From Adiantum capillus-veneris (lineage: Eukaryota > Streptophyta > Polypodiopsida > Polypodiales > Pteridaceae), in assembly GCA_014529385.2 (NCBI GenBank), contig CM043955.1:134736108-134800107 (forward strand): DNA of 64,000 nucleotides. Reading direction: 5' to 3'. The notes beneath the pieces were generated by a model. That model ran no database searches. It was given only the letters and a program-made list of their open reading frames with translations, and had not been told where the DNA came from. A program made the position numbers and the translations under genes. Positions 10,807 to 22,791 of the stretch are shown piece after piece. Position 1 is the stretch's first letter. Each line of letters opens with the position of its first letter.

Positions 10807-12928
10807 ATGATGACCCCATCAGAAAAGGGATACACGGCAGTGGAGCACATGGTGCTTGCATTAATGTTTGCTACCACCAAATTTCGCTCTTATTTATTGT
10901 CTAGACCATTCATAATCTTAACAATGGAAGAAGTATTTCCTTATGTAATGCAGCACATGGATGTTTCTTCTAGGATTTCCAAATGGCTCACAAGGCTACA
11001 AGAGTTTGACTACACAATGCAAGTGGAGAACTCCACAAGGGCCAGTCTAGGAGGTATTCTCACTCATCGCCACTATGAAAAGAAGCTAAAGATAAAGCCA
11101 AATGATCAAGATATTACACCTGTGCTGGAAGTCCCTAAGGTAGAGGAGGCTCACTCTCTTTTCTTTGATGGAGCCTACAAGAGGAAAGTGGACAAAGCTG
11201 CAGCAGGCATTGTCATCTTCAACGAGCAAGGGGACAAGGTTTTCTCCATTGGGAATCTCTTGGATTCTCACTCTAACAATGAGGCAGAATATGCAGCTTT
11301 AACTCTTGGGTTAGAGTGGTGTGTGACACAGGGCATTCAACGGTTAAATGTATTTGGTGATGCCATGCTTTTAATAAAACAAATACAAAGAAACTTGGGC
11401 TTGTAAAAATCATATCTTGCTAGGCCATTTGCGCAAAGTCAAGGAACTTTTAGGGAAATTTCAAGTTGTACAATTACATCATGTCCCTCGAGCAGAAAAT
11501 CAAGAAGTAGATGCTCTAGCTAGAGAGAAGTTGCAAGATGTTTTAGTGGTGGGTGCTATCAAGTTAAAGCTGCCTCTCTTCCAAGGTAGCGATGCTATGC
11601 CTGACATCATGAGTTTCTTGGACACAGGAGAGTGTCCTAAGGATCTTACTAAGGGCCAAAAGCAGTGGCTTGTGCACAAGGCAACAAAATACTGCCTTAT
11701 CAATGACGACCTCTACTGCAAGGGTAAGGATCAAATTCTTAGGCGTGTACCTCTCTCTAGAGAGATCACTGAAATCATTTCAAGTTGCCATGATGGTGTT
11801 TGCGGAGGACACTTTGCACTTGACATCACTAGTAGAAAGATTCTACAAGCCGGGTTTGTATGGCCTAGTCTACATAGGGATGTGCATCATTGGTGTAAAA
11901 CATGCAAGGAATGTCAAAAGGCAGGGGATAGGAGGCTCACATATGAGCCACAGACTCCTATAATCTCATATGGACCATTTGAGAAATGGGGAATTGATGC
12001 TATTGGGCCTTTGCCAAGGAGCCAATCAGGTAAATTTTATATCATCATGGGTGTGGACTACATGACCAGGTGGGCTGAAGCAGTTGCCACCACCCGGATT
12101 ACAGCTAAGGAAGTGGCTAAGTTCGTATTTGAAAACATTTGTTGCCGTTTTGACACTCCTCTTGAAATAATTTTTGACAGGGGACCAGGTTCTAGAGGAG
12201 ACCTTGTAGGAGAGCTAATGGAGAAGTTAGGTATCTCACGACGACACTCAACTCCCTACTACCCACAATGCAATGGTTTGGTGGAAAAGGTAAATGGTAT
12301 GATCTGCAAGATAATCACTAAGCATGTAAACAATCACAAAAGTGATTGGGACAAGCATCTTATGGCTGCACTTTGGGCTTATCGCACTTCATTTCGCACA
12401 TCCCTTGGGTTCACACCATATCACTTGGTGTTTGGTAAGGAAGCCATTTTACCCATTGAAGTACAATTGGCTAGTCTCAGGGTGCTAGCTGGGCAGGTGG
12501 AACGTCCTAATGCTCATCTCCACAACCACATTCTTGATCTAGAGAGGCTTCAACTAGACAGAGAAGATGCTATCAACTATTACGCAGCACAGGCAGAGCA
12601 ACGTCGACTTACCTTCAACAAGGGACTTAGGGCAAAAGGTCTCAAGAAAGGTATGTTGGTCCTACGGTATGATAACAGGTTTGACACTAGGAAGGATAAA
12701 AAGTTTTCACCCAGATGGGAAGGGCCATTTGTCATTAGAAAGCGCTACGCCAATGACAGTTACCGATTGATGGATGCAGATGGTAGGCTCCACAAAACAC
12801 GTGTCAATGGATGGAGGTTGAAGCAGTACTTTTTGAGATTTGATCAAACACCTATGATGGAAATCCCCGAGGAGGGAGACTCCTCCACCTCAATTGAAGA
12901 AGAATCAAGTACAACGCTAGAGGCATGA
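10807..12928 (+). pseudogene. E1 second RNase H and integrase
   Basis: 10807-11406 completes the first RNase H-like domain and contains a second, archaeal-type RNase H (SLFFDGAYKRK, NNEAEYAALTLGLEWC, VFGDAML), the hallmark of Tat-like Ty3 elements. At 11403-11417 the frame shifts by +1 before CKNH. Integrase (11417-12928) has the HHCC zinc module (H-DGVCGGH then CKTCKEC) and the D,D,E triad in WGIDAIGPLP, IIFDRGPG and NGLVEKVNG. The C-terminus has no chromodomain and ends in an acidic Ser/Thr tail. The integrase frame itself is intact. Confidence 0.9.
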
Positions 12929-12952
12929 ATACCTCTAGCCTTAGGGGGAGGG
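12916..12952 (+). promoter_or_regulatory. E1 hairpin plus polypurine tract
   Basis: GCTAGAGG (12916-12923) and CCTCTAGC (12932-12939) form a perfect 8 bp stem with an 8 nt loop that contains the integrase stop codon. The polypurine tract AGGGGGAGGG (12943-12952) follows, 4 nt before the 3' LTR. E3 has the same stem and the same tract (33114-33151). Confidence 0.75.
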
Positions 12953-12956
12953 CTAA

Positions 12957-14892
12957 TGAGGAAAGCTTTTCCATGCATGGGAACCCCCCCATATATTTTT
13001 GCCCTTTTATCAAAATATTTCCCATTATATAAGTTACTTTTGATTTTTTCTTCCTTTTTCACAAACGTTTTAGCGTTTATTAAATAAATAATACTTATGC
13101 TAATCAATCACGATGTAGCATAATAAGTAAGCTTTCTTTGTTGATCTCTCTTTTGAACTTAAAAATATTAAATATATATATATTCTAGTATTTTCTAATA
13201 TTTTTTTTTCATGTATTTATATTATTCCACTCTACCAAATATTTTATTCACTAGTTTTCATTTTCAAACCTCAACCCCACTTTCAAATTTCAATAATACC
13301 TCCATCTAGATGATTGCCAATCTTTTCAACACTCTAGGTCATGTTTTCATACACATGAAGGAGCTTACACTTGAAGGCAAGAGAGAAGTCCACTCAAAGG
13401 GGACCACCAAAAGACTTTTGCAGCCACAAATAATACATTATTTGGCTGAATTTTTTAAGTAAAGAAGAACCCCGAATCTGAAGGAGCGTTCAACATGAAA
13501 GATGTAGCTCGTGATCTCAACTTTTAGCTCAAATTTTTTCAGAATTTTTGGAGTTATGAACACGGAGATATGATTTTTGTAGTGGACCCCAGTTTTCTCG
13601 TGTAATGGTGACACAGGCCATCCCCACTTTTCTTCCTTCTAAAATGGCTATGGTTCTACAAGTCTTCAAGCATGATTACAAGAGACAAGGCTCTTTTAAT
13701 GAGGTCTTGGCTAGTCTAGAGTAATTCTATCACCATTTTTGGAGGATCCATCCTCATCAACAAATATCCACATTCGACAACCTCTCTTATAATTTTCTTA
13801 CCTCTCTCTTCTCTCCCTAATAAGCTTATGTCTATCCAAAGCTAGACTATTGTAAATATTTCCTATCCTCTACATCCTACCCACATTCTCTCTTTTTCTC
13901 TCTCTATTGACTCTGGTATTTTAAATAATGAGGAGACAAGATGGGAGCCACAGTCACATGCACCTCGTTTTCCTAGTCACCAAAGTGGGACACTCACCTC
14001 AAATAGAAATATTGCTAAATCCTTCCCTCCTTCCCTATATAAGGAGGCCATGAGAGCTCACTTGGGGGGGAGATAACACACACACACACACACACACACA
14101 CCTATCCATACACACTCTTGTGCTACATGCTTGTAGCATGAACCCTAATCACATAATCACAACACCATCATCATCACCATCACCATGCACAAAAGATGAG
14201 CACCACACCTCCACACCACTTGTAATTAAGGGTTGAAGGCACGATTTCAAGAAGAAGAAGGGTGGACACACTCATGATATTCCTCGCCATCAACTCCCAT
14301 CTCTCCATTATGCCTCCTACCATCTTGTTCCCTTCTCATTTTCCTGCCATACGCTACCTATTGTATTCATCTTTTGCAAGCAATCAACACACTCCATCTT
14401 GGTGCCATACTTTGTGTCGCTTTGGATACATCTCATTGTGAGTATGGTATATGCTTGTTCCTTGCCATTTTTTTTCTGCTTATGTTAAGGTGTGCGGATT
14501 CTCCACCACACACACACACTCTCTCTCCCTCTCATATTCCTATCATCTTGCTACTTCCATCTTAAGGTGTGAGGATTTGCCACCTTTTGTATGAGAAGTG
14601 AGCATACTTGCATGTATCCTTGACCTCGTTATCTTCCTTACTACATGCACGCGTAGCGAGCCCATTCTCACTCACTCACCACTCCTCTCACCTTATTCTC
14701 TGACCACCCCATTCCACATTTGGGCATGGATCTTGAAATTGTTTTCCATGCATGCTTCATCGTGTATATGTATGCGTCCTAGCCGCATATCTTGCTAGGT
14801 GGTGCCCCTATTGTGTATTCCCCATGATGAGGCCATTGTGCATAGTCTTGGTGTAGAGGCCACCGGGTCTATTTTTTGACTTCCGCCTCTCA
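12957..14892 (+). repeat. E1 3' LTR
   Basis: 1936 bp, from TGAGGAAAGC to TCTCA. It retains the roughly 90 bp core promoter segment (about 13997-14080) missing from the 5' LTR. A homopolymeric CA run follows the TATA region at 14077-14101. Confidence 0.93.
14036..14042 (+). promoter_or_regulatory. TATA box of E1 LTR (TATATAA)
   Basis: CTATATAAGGAGGCC matches the likely core promoter of E3 LTRs, where the same string is seen on the minus strand (40595-40602). Present only in the 3' LTR of E1. Confidence 0.6.
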
Positions 14893-15090
14893 CCATAAAT
14901 AGCAGCTTTCGACGTTCGGACCCTATTTTTAAGGAGATATGGGTCAGTACACAGTTTGACTAGCCGGTTGATTCTAGACCATGCCGGGGATCAAAAAGTT
15001 TCTATTTTAGGAATTTTTTAACAAAAATTGAATTTGACCAGAATTAAAAGTTCTACCAGGATCACAACATAAAAATGACATCTGATCACC

Positions 15091-15290
15091 GAAACCTGCT
15101 AAAAATAGCATCTTTTGTCAAACTGATATTTACACTTAAAATTTTACATAGATAACCCTCTTCTAGGAGGTAGAGACCTTAAATTCTCACTGAAACCTGC
15201 TAAAAATAGCATCTTTGGTCAAACTGATATTTACACTTAAAATTTTACATAGATAATCCTCTTCTAGGGCAGGTGGAGACCTTAAATTCT
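15091..15290. repeat. Tandem duplication of about 102 bp at inner end of E2 left LTR
   Basis: The blocks starting GAAACCTGCTAAAAATAGC at 15091 and 15192 are near-identical and both end GACCTTAAATTCT. The right LTR has one copy. The duplicated block spans the LTR/internal boundary region of E2. Confidence 0.8.
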
Positions 15291-15317
15291 ACCCAACAAG
15301 AAAGAGTTGAGATGCCC

Positions 15318-16500
15318 TTATCTCAAGGGTAAGTCTGGGTAATCCCTCTGAAGTGTTAGTTGATCTTCCCACGTTGCATCTTCTTCTGGAAAATCCTTCC
15401 ACTTGACTAGATGTTCGATGATGTTCCTATTCCTTAGTTTTCTTTCCCGCGTCTCAAGGATGTAATCAGGTTGTAGCTCGAGAACGCCTTGAGTAGGAAT
15501 AAAAACTTGTTCTGCATCTACAAGATGATCGGGATTGGGAATATAGGGTTTAAGCAAACTCACGTGAAAAACGTCAAGAACTTTAAGGTTTGAGGGTAAC
15601 TTCAATTTGTATGCTTGGACACTTACAACCTTTACAATCTCATAAGGTCCATAGTATCTTGGACTAAGCTTCTTGAATTTTCCCAAGGATAGATTACTCC
15701 TCTTGGGTCTAACCCTGAGAAATACTTTATTCCCTAACTTAAAAGTTCTTTCAGATCTTTCTTGTCTGCATAATGCTTCTGTCTGTCCTGAGTTGCTTGA
15801 ATATCCTTGCGAATTGCTCTTGTCTGCGCTTCCATGTCTTCTAACATTTGCTTTGAGGCTTCCACTTTAATAATTGGATCAGAAAATTTCAGTGCATCTA
15901 TAAACTCTTGTCCATAGAGTGCCTTGAATGGTGACATTCATATGCTTCTATGATCGGAAGAATTATAAGCATATTCTACTAAAGGACGATATTGAATCCA
16001 TTTCCTTGGCTCTTGTGAACAGTAAGCTCTAAGAATATCTTCTATTACTTGGTTTACCCTTTCAGTCTGGCCGTCGGTTTGAGGATGATATGCTGTACTA
16101 AAGCAAAGCTGAGTTCCAATTGCTTGAAAAAGAGAAGTCCAAAACTTTGAAGTAAACTTCGCATCTCTATCACTGATGATTCTTCTCGCTAATCTGTGAA
16201 GTTTAAAGATTTCCTTAATGAAAACCACACTGATATCAGAAGCATTGTAGGTTGTCTTGACAGGTATCAAGTGAGCCACCTTAGTAGCATATCGACAAAA
16301 CCACAAATGCAAAATTGTAGCCTCCGACAGAAGGTAATCCGGAGACAAAATCCATACTAATACACTCCCATTTCATTTGAGGTATATCAAGAGGTTTGAG
16401 TTGCCCGGGAAGCTTGATTCGTTCGGCTTTAATTCGTCGACACGATAAACACTGCTTTACGTAACGAAGAACATCACCTTTCAGTTTGCTGGCCAAAAAT
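15318..16500 (-). pseudogene. E2 integrase and chromodomain (broken)
   Basis: Reading leftward: zinc-module end (CLSCRRIKAERIKLPG) and MDFVSGLP in 16496-16281, then a frame break, then IISDRDAKFTSKFW and HPQTDGQTERVNQ in 16348-15938. All three acidic catalytic residues are visible. The C-terminal domain (15937-15734) follows, and a chromodomain lies at 15686-15318 (LETRERKLRNRNIIEHLVKW, then WKDFPEEDATWED). The chromodomain is known in chromoviruses to steer integration to modified chromatin. Confidence 0.9.
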
Positions 16501-16846
16501 AACTTCTTCTGACTGCATTCAAGGTTTTTTCATACCCTGGATGTCCTGAAGTCGGCGGGCTATCAAGAGATTCAAATAAAATTTCTTTCTTTAGTGCTGG
16601 ATCCTTAGGTATATAAAGTCTTTGACCAAGATAAAGAAATTCCCCTTGAAGAGAATAATCTTTAGCCGATATAGAAGTTGCTTTAGATCCTTCGCCTTGT
16701 TGAATCTGTGCTAACAGTCGCTGATACTCAGGGTCATTTGAAGAAGCTTCTCTAATCCTTTCTAGAATAGGATTATTGGGTATAGAGATAGCATTGAGGA
16801 AAGACTTACGATTGAGTCCATCCGCAACTACATTGTCCTTCCCAAG

Positions 16847-18016
16847 TCAGTACTTGATATCAAAATCGTACTCTTCAATCCACCTCCTATGTCTCATGTT
16901 GAGGTTAGGTTGCGTAAAGATCCACTTTAAGCTCTTGTGGTCAGTAACTAGCTGAAATTTGTGACTCAAAAGATAATGTCTCCATAGCTTCAATGCATGA
17001 ATGACAACGAGAAGTTCTAGACCGTGAGTCGGATAGTTCTTCCCATGATCTTTGAGCTTGCGAGAGGTAAAAGCTACAGGTCTCCCTTCTTGAGTAAGAA
17101 CTCCTCCGAAGGCAAGACTGCTGGCGTCGGTCACAACTTCAAAATCCTTACTGAAATTTGGAAGCTTTAGAACAGGAGAAGACACCAAATAATATCTCTT
17201 TAACTCAGCAAAACTAGTTTCGTGCTCTGCTTTCCAATCAATTCGCATTCCTTTCTTCAGAAGTCCTATCAAAGGTGCAGCAATAAGAGCATAATCTTTG
17301 ACAAAAATCCTGTACCACCATGTAATTCCAAGAAATACTTTGACTTCACTGCTGACAGAAGAAGGTTGAGGCCAATCCACTATATCCTTGATCTTCTGGA
17401 GATCAGCAGCTGAAATTCCATCAGCGGATATAATGAAACCTAAATAGCTAACTTGAGGAGTGCAGAAAGTACACTTGCTTTCCTTAGCATAAAGCTGATG
17501 CTGACGTAGAATTTCCAACACTTTACTGACATGTCCTTCATGCTCTACTTCGTCTTTAGAGTAAACCAAAATATCATAAAAAAAGACTAGGACAAAGTCA
17601 TCCAAGTAAGGTCTAAAGATATCCTGCATAAGTCGATTGAAGCTTGCAGGTGCATTAGTAAGACCAAAGGACATAACTGTGAATTCATAATGCCCATGCC
17701 TAGTATTAAAAGTTGTCTTTGGTATGTCTGATTCCTTGATTCTGATCTAATAATATCCTGATTGAAGATCAATCTTTGAAAAGATCTTGGATCCATGGAG
17801 TCTATCCAACAGCTCATCAATTCTAGGAATCGGATACTTGTTCTTGATAGTCACTTGGCTAAGCCCACAATAATCTATGCATAGCTGCAAAGATCCATCC
17901 TTCTTCTTTTGAACCAGAACTGGTGCACCCCAAAGATAAGTACTAGGTCTGATGAACCCTTGCTCGACCAGCTGCCTAAGCTGCTCTTTAAGTTCTATAG
18001 CTTCTAGGAATGACAT
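16847..18016 (-). pseudogene. E2 reverse transcriptase-RNase H (broken)
   Basis: 18016-17747 carries the RT start ([51 protein letters not shown]). 17674-16847 carries [12 protein letters not shown] and RNase H ([35 protein letters not shown]). Where active RT has two aspartates (DDILVYS) this copy reads FYDILVYS, so one catalytic Asp is lost. Stops and a frame break separate the blocks. From 16500 to 16847 the remainder of the RNase H/integrase linker is degenerate. Confidence 0.9.
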
Positions 18017-18221
18017 TTTGTAAGGTCTCTTAGAAACAGGTTCACACCCCGGTATAGTTTCTATCTCATGGTCTACTTCACGATACGGTGGCAGATTTGG
18101 TCAAGTCTTCTAGGAAAACATCGGCATATTCTTTCAACCATTTTGGATGAAAGTTTGAATCTTCTTGTTCCACCTTGTCAAGCTTCACAACATAAAGCTT
18201 TTGTCCCTTCTTAAGTCCCTT

Positions 18222-19554
18222 TTAGAAGTCTACTGGCTTTAACCAAATGAGCCTTGGGTTTCCCATTTTCTCTTGAACTAGAACTTCATTCCCAAGGTTA
18301 TCTGTGAACGTAAAATTTTCCTCAGTACAATGAATATGGGCTTGGTTCTTTTTCAACCAGTCCATTCCTAAAATTCCGTCATAAATTCCTAAAGGTAAAG
18401 TACGGAATTGCACAAAAGTAGCATAACCCCCTCATTCAAAATCTATCAAGCCTGCGGAATGTTGAGATAACACTTCCTTCCCATTAGCTAGTTCTACTAC
18501 TAGTCTATTTGCAGGATACTGGTTTAGCTTTAACTTTCTCATGCATCTAGGAGATAGAAATAAATGCGTACTTCCACAGTCTATGAGGAATTTAACTTTA
18601 TCACCTTGGCGCGTTCTAGGAGCTTGAACTGCTGGCGAGCACTAGGATTATCTATGGAGGCATGCAACACTACCCTTTCATCTGCTTCATCTCCTATAGT
18701 TGGTTGTCCAACTGCAACATTTGTCCTAGCAACGATACCACGTCCTCATCCTCGTCCTCTGCCTCCTCTTCCTCATCCTCCATGATTGTTCGGTTGACAT
18801 CTACCGTTGGCATTGAGAGGTACTGCATTTGCACCGGATGCATGAGTCTTCTTGGGACATTTGTTCCTGTAATGGCCGTACTCTTGGCATTCATAGCATC
18901 GCACATTGGGAAGTTTGCTATCAGTTGAAGTAGCTACCACAGGACAATTCCGATAAGCAAGGCCGATTTTTTATCCCAATTATTTGGTATGGCCCTCTTT
19001 GCTGAGTAATTTCTTCTGCCCTGATCAACCTTTCATGGTTTCCATAGCTAACGGCTTGGCTCTTAACAAAGCATCTTGCAATGTTGTTGGTCTAAGAGCT
19101 TCCAATCTACTTTTCAATGGTTCAATGAGGCCTTGGCAAAACCTGTCCACTTGTTGTTCCAAGGTCATCCTTGGCACATATCTCTTCATAGTCACGAACT
19201 TGGAGTAATATCCCTCTACAGTCAAGGATAAGTGCTTGAGTGAGAAAAAATCGTTCATGCCCTATGAGCTGGTGATAAGTAACGTTCAATCACTGCAGTC
19301 TTAATTTCATCCCACAAGTGAGAATATCCAACAATGTCGGAGTCTCGGCAATGTTGTTTCCACCATATTTTGGCATCTACGGTAAGTCGGAACATGGCAA
19401 GCATAGTTTGATTCTGCAGACGAGTTCTCGCAGCTTCAAAATAATCCTCCATGGCTTCGATCCACCCCTCTGCATCTTGTTCCACGTTAACCCCTTCACC
19501 TTTGAAGTTGGGGGGTTGTGCTTGCTTGAGAAGAAGTTTTTTCTCCTGAACCAC
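18222..19554 (-). pseudogene. E2 gag, zinc knuckle and protease region (broken)
   Basis: Gag core at 19554-19255 (QPPNFKGEGVNVEQDAEGWI, MFRLTVDAKIWWKQHC), continuing at 19258-19025 (VDRFCQGLIEPLKSRLEALR). A histidine/cysteine knuckle region lies about 18906-18840, followed by an acidic tract. The protease C-terminal part is at 18413-18222 (YDGILGMDWLKKNQAHIHC). Several frame breaks separate them. Confidence 0.8.
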
Positions 19555-19861
19555 GGTATAAAGAGCAAAAGCAGGTATCTACATGATTTCATAAGATCGA
19601 TAGATTGACAAATTTAAAGACTTCTCACACGGCTAAGATTCAACTTCAGAATAGACACAAGATCAAGATACTCAATTCAAAAGACTTGGTTCTTTATTTG
19701 TAAAGTGAATATTTACAAGGATGGCCTTACAAAAGAGGCTTAGGGTATCTCATCTTAACTTATTGTAAATTTATATGGCATCTAAAGTATCCGCATAGCT
19801 GGCTGACTTGGAATATGGTGATACAAACGATGGGTGTTTGTAGCCACATTTCTACAATCTT

Positions 19862-20341
19862 CTAACTGATTGGTATAATAGTTTCTATACTCATTTGGAA
19901 TCGGAAGTAAATTAAAAGATCCATATTGTTAGGGGTATCCTTAGGGATAGAAAAAGTTATGATCCTTCGATATGGAATTATCTCCACCACTTTATCACAT
20001 ACCCATTTGTTCAGGGGTTTCCCCGTGCCTCCTGGATAAGTGGGAATAGTGATACTTGAGTTTGTACCCAAGAAGTAATACAACTGAATAGCTCTCAGTT
20101 CCTCTACCCAGCATAGTTTCTTTAGATCCGTGGTAAGACATCCCAGCTTTCGAGCATTGAGGTAATAAGTCCCGCCTTCATTGCTCCATTTGAGCTCCCA
20201 GCCTTTATCAATCCAATTCCAATTGAGCCTTTATCAGTAGCTCCATCACGCTCCGTCGAAAGATAGTTTTGGAGAACGACAAGCACTCTCATATATAAGC
20301 TCGAAGACTTGAAACTTGCGATACTCAACCACAGGATCTTC
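19862..20341 (-). pseudogene. E2 leader accessory ORF, predicted exon 2
   Basis: Starts after a predicted acceptor (TTTCAG at 20347-20342, minus strand) with EDPVVEYRKFQVFELIYESA and runs in one frame to TAG at 19862. Three stop codons cluster near 20250. The later part (DLKKLCWVEELRAIQLYYF, NKWVCDKVVEIIPYRRIITF) aligns with the E6 ORF at 61971-62498 (DLHRIKWAEELKLVSYFQFY, NRWVYDRVTSVIPTNRVVI). It lies between PBS and gag, an unusual position for a chromovirus ORF. The predicted exon 1 is in the LTR (21555-21692). Function unknown. Confidence 0.6.
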
Positions 20342-20448
20342 CTGAAATATTGAAGCATAAGCCTCGGATTAGCTAACCAATTTTTCTTGTTTTTAAAAAT
20401 TTCAAACAGTACAAAATTTGTCCAAACTAACCTAGGCTGTGAACCCTA

Positions 20449-20461
20449 GGCTCTGATACCG
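20449..20461 (-). promoter_or_regulatory. E2 primer binding site, initiator-Met type
   Basis: On the minus strand the sequence after the LTR is GGTATCAGAGCC, the usual plant tRNA-iMet complementary site, with one mismatch at the first base. It lies 2 nt from the LTR end. Confidence 0.85.
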
Positions 20462-21554
20462 CCTGTGAGGTCCCCTCCCGTCTCACCTTGACAGAACTGG
20501 AGGACACTTGACGGTCGCTAGATCCTATGCGAAAGAACAAAAATTGGCTAAGAAGAAAAAGGAGACCAGTGTTGGATGGTCTCTCATCACTTAGTGAGTT
20601 GAGTCCAAGCCACCAGTGAAAAGGAGTCTAGCCCCGTCTCACAGGGGAAGCGTAATTATGTACTATCAGTCCTATTCTCATCCTCGAGGAGGAGAAGTAG
20701 CCTCAGTGTCTTTTTTCCCATAATTTTCAGAGGCACGTACATCGAGTTCCTTCTGCTCTGGATTAATGAGCTATTTGGTGACGTAATCTATTGCACAGGA
20801 CAGAGAGTTCCCGACTGATCGAGACCACTGGTCTTGTAGGCTTTGGCAACATGAGCCAAGCCCCCACTTTCCACCCCGCACTCACACAAATTCTTTGTGT
20901 GGCCTAATTACTAACACATTGTTGTTCAACACTTAGGGTTCCTTTTTATAGTTTCCCATCACAAGCTCATTAAGACAGCCCTTCAAACATTGTCAAATCG
21001 ACACCAAAACATATCTTTCGTAGGAAAACTACTCAACAACCAATACTTCATTAAACATTCCAATGTCTTGGAGTCGTGAGGACCTCTAGCGAGTGTTAAC
21101 TCCACCTGTTTTCGACTGGCCGCCCAAAGAACCAGTCCGCGATTCCACCCAATTCATGGAGTAACTCTCCGCAAAAAAAATCATGTATCCATTGTGCATA
21201 GAAAGCAAGCCATGGACATATCCACCGCATAGAAAGCAAGTCGTGGATTTAGCTCCTGCGATAACTTCGCGAGCTACCGCCATGTGATCAGTAGGGGGGT
21301 CAGACTAAATTGACATTGGAATAATGAATGAAATTTGTTTGAGATAGTTTCTCTAACAACTATTCTTTCCCACTTCCAAACAATCTTTTCATAAAAAATT
21401 TCTTTTCTATTTAATTTAAACTTAAACTTAAATAAAACCTTTAAAAATACCAATGCCATTGTCTCAGTTGGATTTCCAACATAGTTCGGGGAGTTTAAAC
21501 ATTCTTAAAGTTATTGTAATGAAATGATTGTGTAAAATACAAAAATAAATTCAC

Positions 21555-21692
21555 CTCATTAAGTTCCTCTTCGATGCCTCGTGAGATGACCGGATTTTCC
21601 TCTCTCATTGGTGCTTTACCGTTGTTTGCCATGTTGCTAGTCCCTACCTCTCGTTCGTTATCACCACCAAAACGTGTCCTCTTGGGGGCCAT
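21555..21692 (-). CDS. E2 leader accessory ORF, predicted exon 1 inside the LTR
   Basis: 46 codons from ATG at 21692 (MAPKRTRFGGDNEREVG... to IEEELNE), ending at a GAG|GTGAAT donor (21555/21554). The frame is open and hydrophilic. The predicted intron (20342-21554, 1213 nt) would remove the rest of the LTR and the PBS. E6 has a parallel exon starting MAPKR at 63985. In the left LTR of E2 a 1 nt deletion breaks this frame. The exon join is an inference from splice-site strings and shared layout. Confidence 0.55.
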
Positions 21693-22783
21693 ATCTCACT
21701 ACTTTGGGTCAGAAAAACTCCGAAGAAAATATGGTATCACGTAACCATATCAACAATGATTAGGCACCCACAAGGTTTAGAAAAAAGAGTATCTAATTTT
21801 ACTCATAACAATACTTCACGTCTAGGAGAGTGCAATGAAATGCTTTTAAGCCATAACTTTCCTCAAGTAGAAGCTGATTTGAGTTATGGATAATCACACG
21901 TAAACTTGTGTAAAGTAACATTGACAAAAAAGGGAAAACTAGCTAAGATTAATCGACATGCTGATATGCACAAGTGATTTAGAGTAAAATAATTATTTCC
22001 CTGATTAGTCACTCGACCATGAATGAAGCAAAACAAGTTTACCATAAACACACATGCATAATCTTTACATAATATTACCATAATTACATCCACCCTAAGC
22101 AATATATAGGAATCACATTCATGAAAAACTTTTGGCTCATCATTGCTATGCACAATGTATGCCTATAACCATTCATAGACTTGGGTGAAAGAGAGGACCA
22201 AAATCTACTTTACCATGCATAAATATGTACAATTATATTAGTGCAAATAGAATCTTAATCATACATAATCTTTAATGCACAAGGGAACATAATCATGTAG
22301 AAATTTAATGTACAAAGAGAGATTGAATTCACCCTTTAATCATGTGTTAACTAGAGCATAAGAGGAAGATTAGTTCCTTCTTAATCATGTACTAAAATCA
22401 CATAAGTGGGTAGGAAACAATTAAACATTAATTATGCATAATTAAGGGAATTAGATCTCTTTGAGAGATTAGGGTAACTTTAGTACTCCTTAATCCGGCA
22501 AGAAAAAGAATGATCACTAGGTAAGGGTCTATTGATGATCACCCGCATTAATTAAATTGTAACCATCTAGCAAGAATAATAGAATAGGGTAGGCTCAACA
22601 TAGTTCCTCCAGAGAGAAGAGGCTATCAAGAAATTAGAGTAATATAACTTGAACTAATCACCTTGATTAACCCTCCTTGTGTATGTTAATTGATGTAGGT
22701 AGGCTCCTCCAATGGAAGCTCCGGCAGCAACACTTTCTTATGAGGCCTGGGGATTTTGTGTGTCTAGAGAGGGGTGAAGTACT

Positions 22784-22791
22784 CTTATATA
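22784..22791 (-). promoter_or_regulatory. TATA box of E2 5' LTR (TATATAAG)
   Basis: CCTATATAAGAGTACT on the minus strand, about 1.1 kb upstream of the LTR-encoded ATG. The equivalent region in the left LTR (about 4315-4325) has the same element. Confidence 0.5.

Larger units (their letters stand above)
4978..14892 (+). mobile_element. E1: complete Tat-like Ty3 LTR retrotransposon nested in E2
   Basis: LTRs 4978-6823 and 12957-14892 start TGAGGAAAGC and end TCTCA, and are about 99% identical apart from one indel. CCAT is present on both sides (4974-4977, 14893-14896). The undisturbed site with one CCAT is in the right E2 LTR near 23364-23367. Order: PBS, short leader ORFs, gag, protease, RT, RNase H, second (archaeal-type) RNase H, integrase, hairpin, polypurine tract, LTR. 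No chromodomain. Three in-frame stops and one frame switch make this copy non-autonomous. Confidence 0.95.
1759..15286 (-). repeat. E2 left (3') LTR, split by E1 and a MITE
   Basis: Segments 1759-4977 and 14893-15286 together match the right LTR 20464-23654. Differences include the E1 insertion at 4978-14892, a 226 bp MITE insertion at about 3897-4121, a dinucleotide expansion at 4382-4571, and a roughly 102 bp tandem duplication at the inner end (15091-15290). Near 2990 the LTR-encoded exon (MAPKR start) has lost one C after its ATG, which breaks the frame. The inner end reads AA where the right LTR has CA. Confidence 0.9.
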
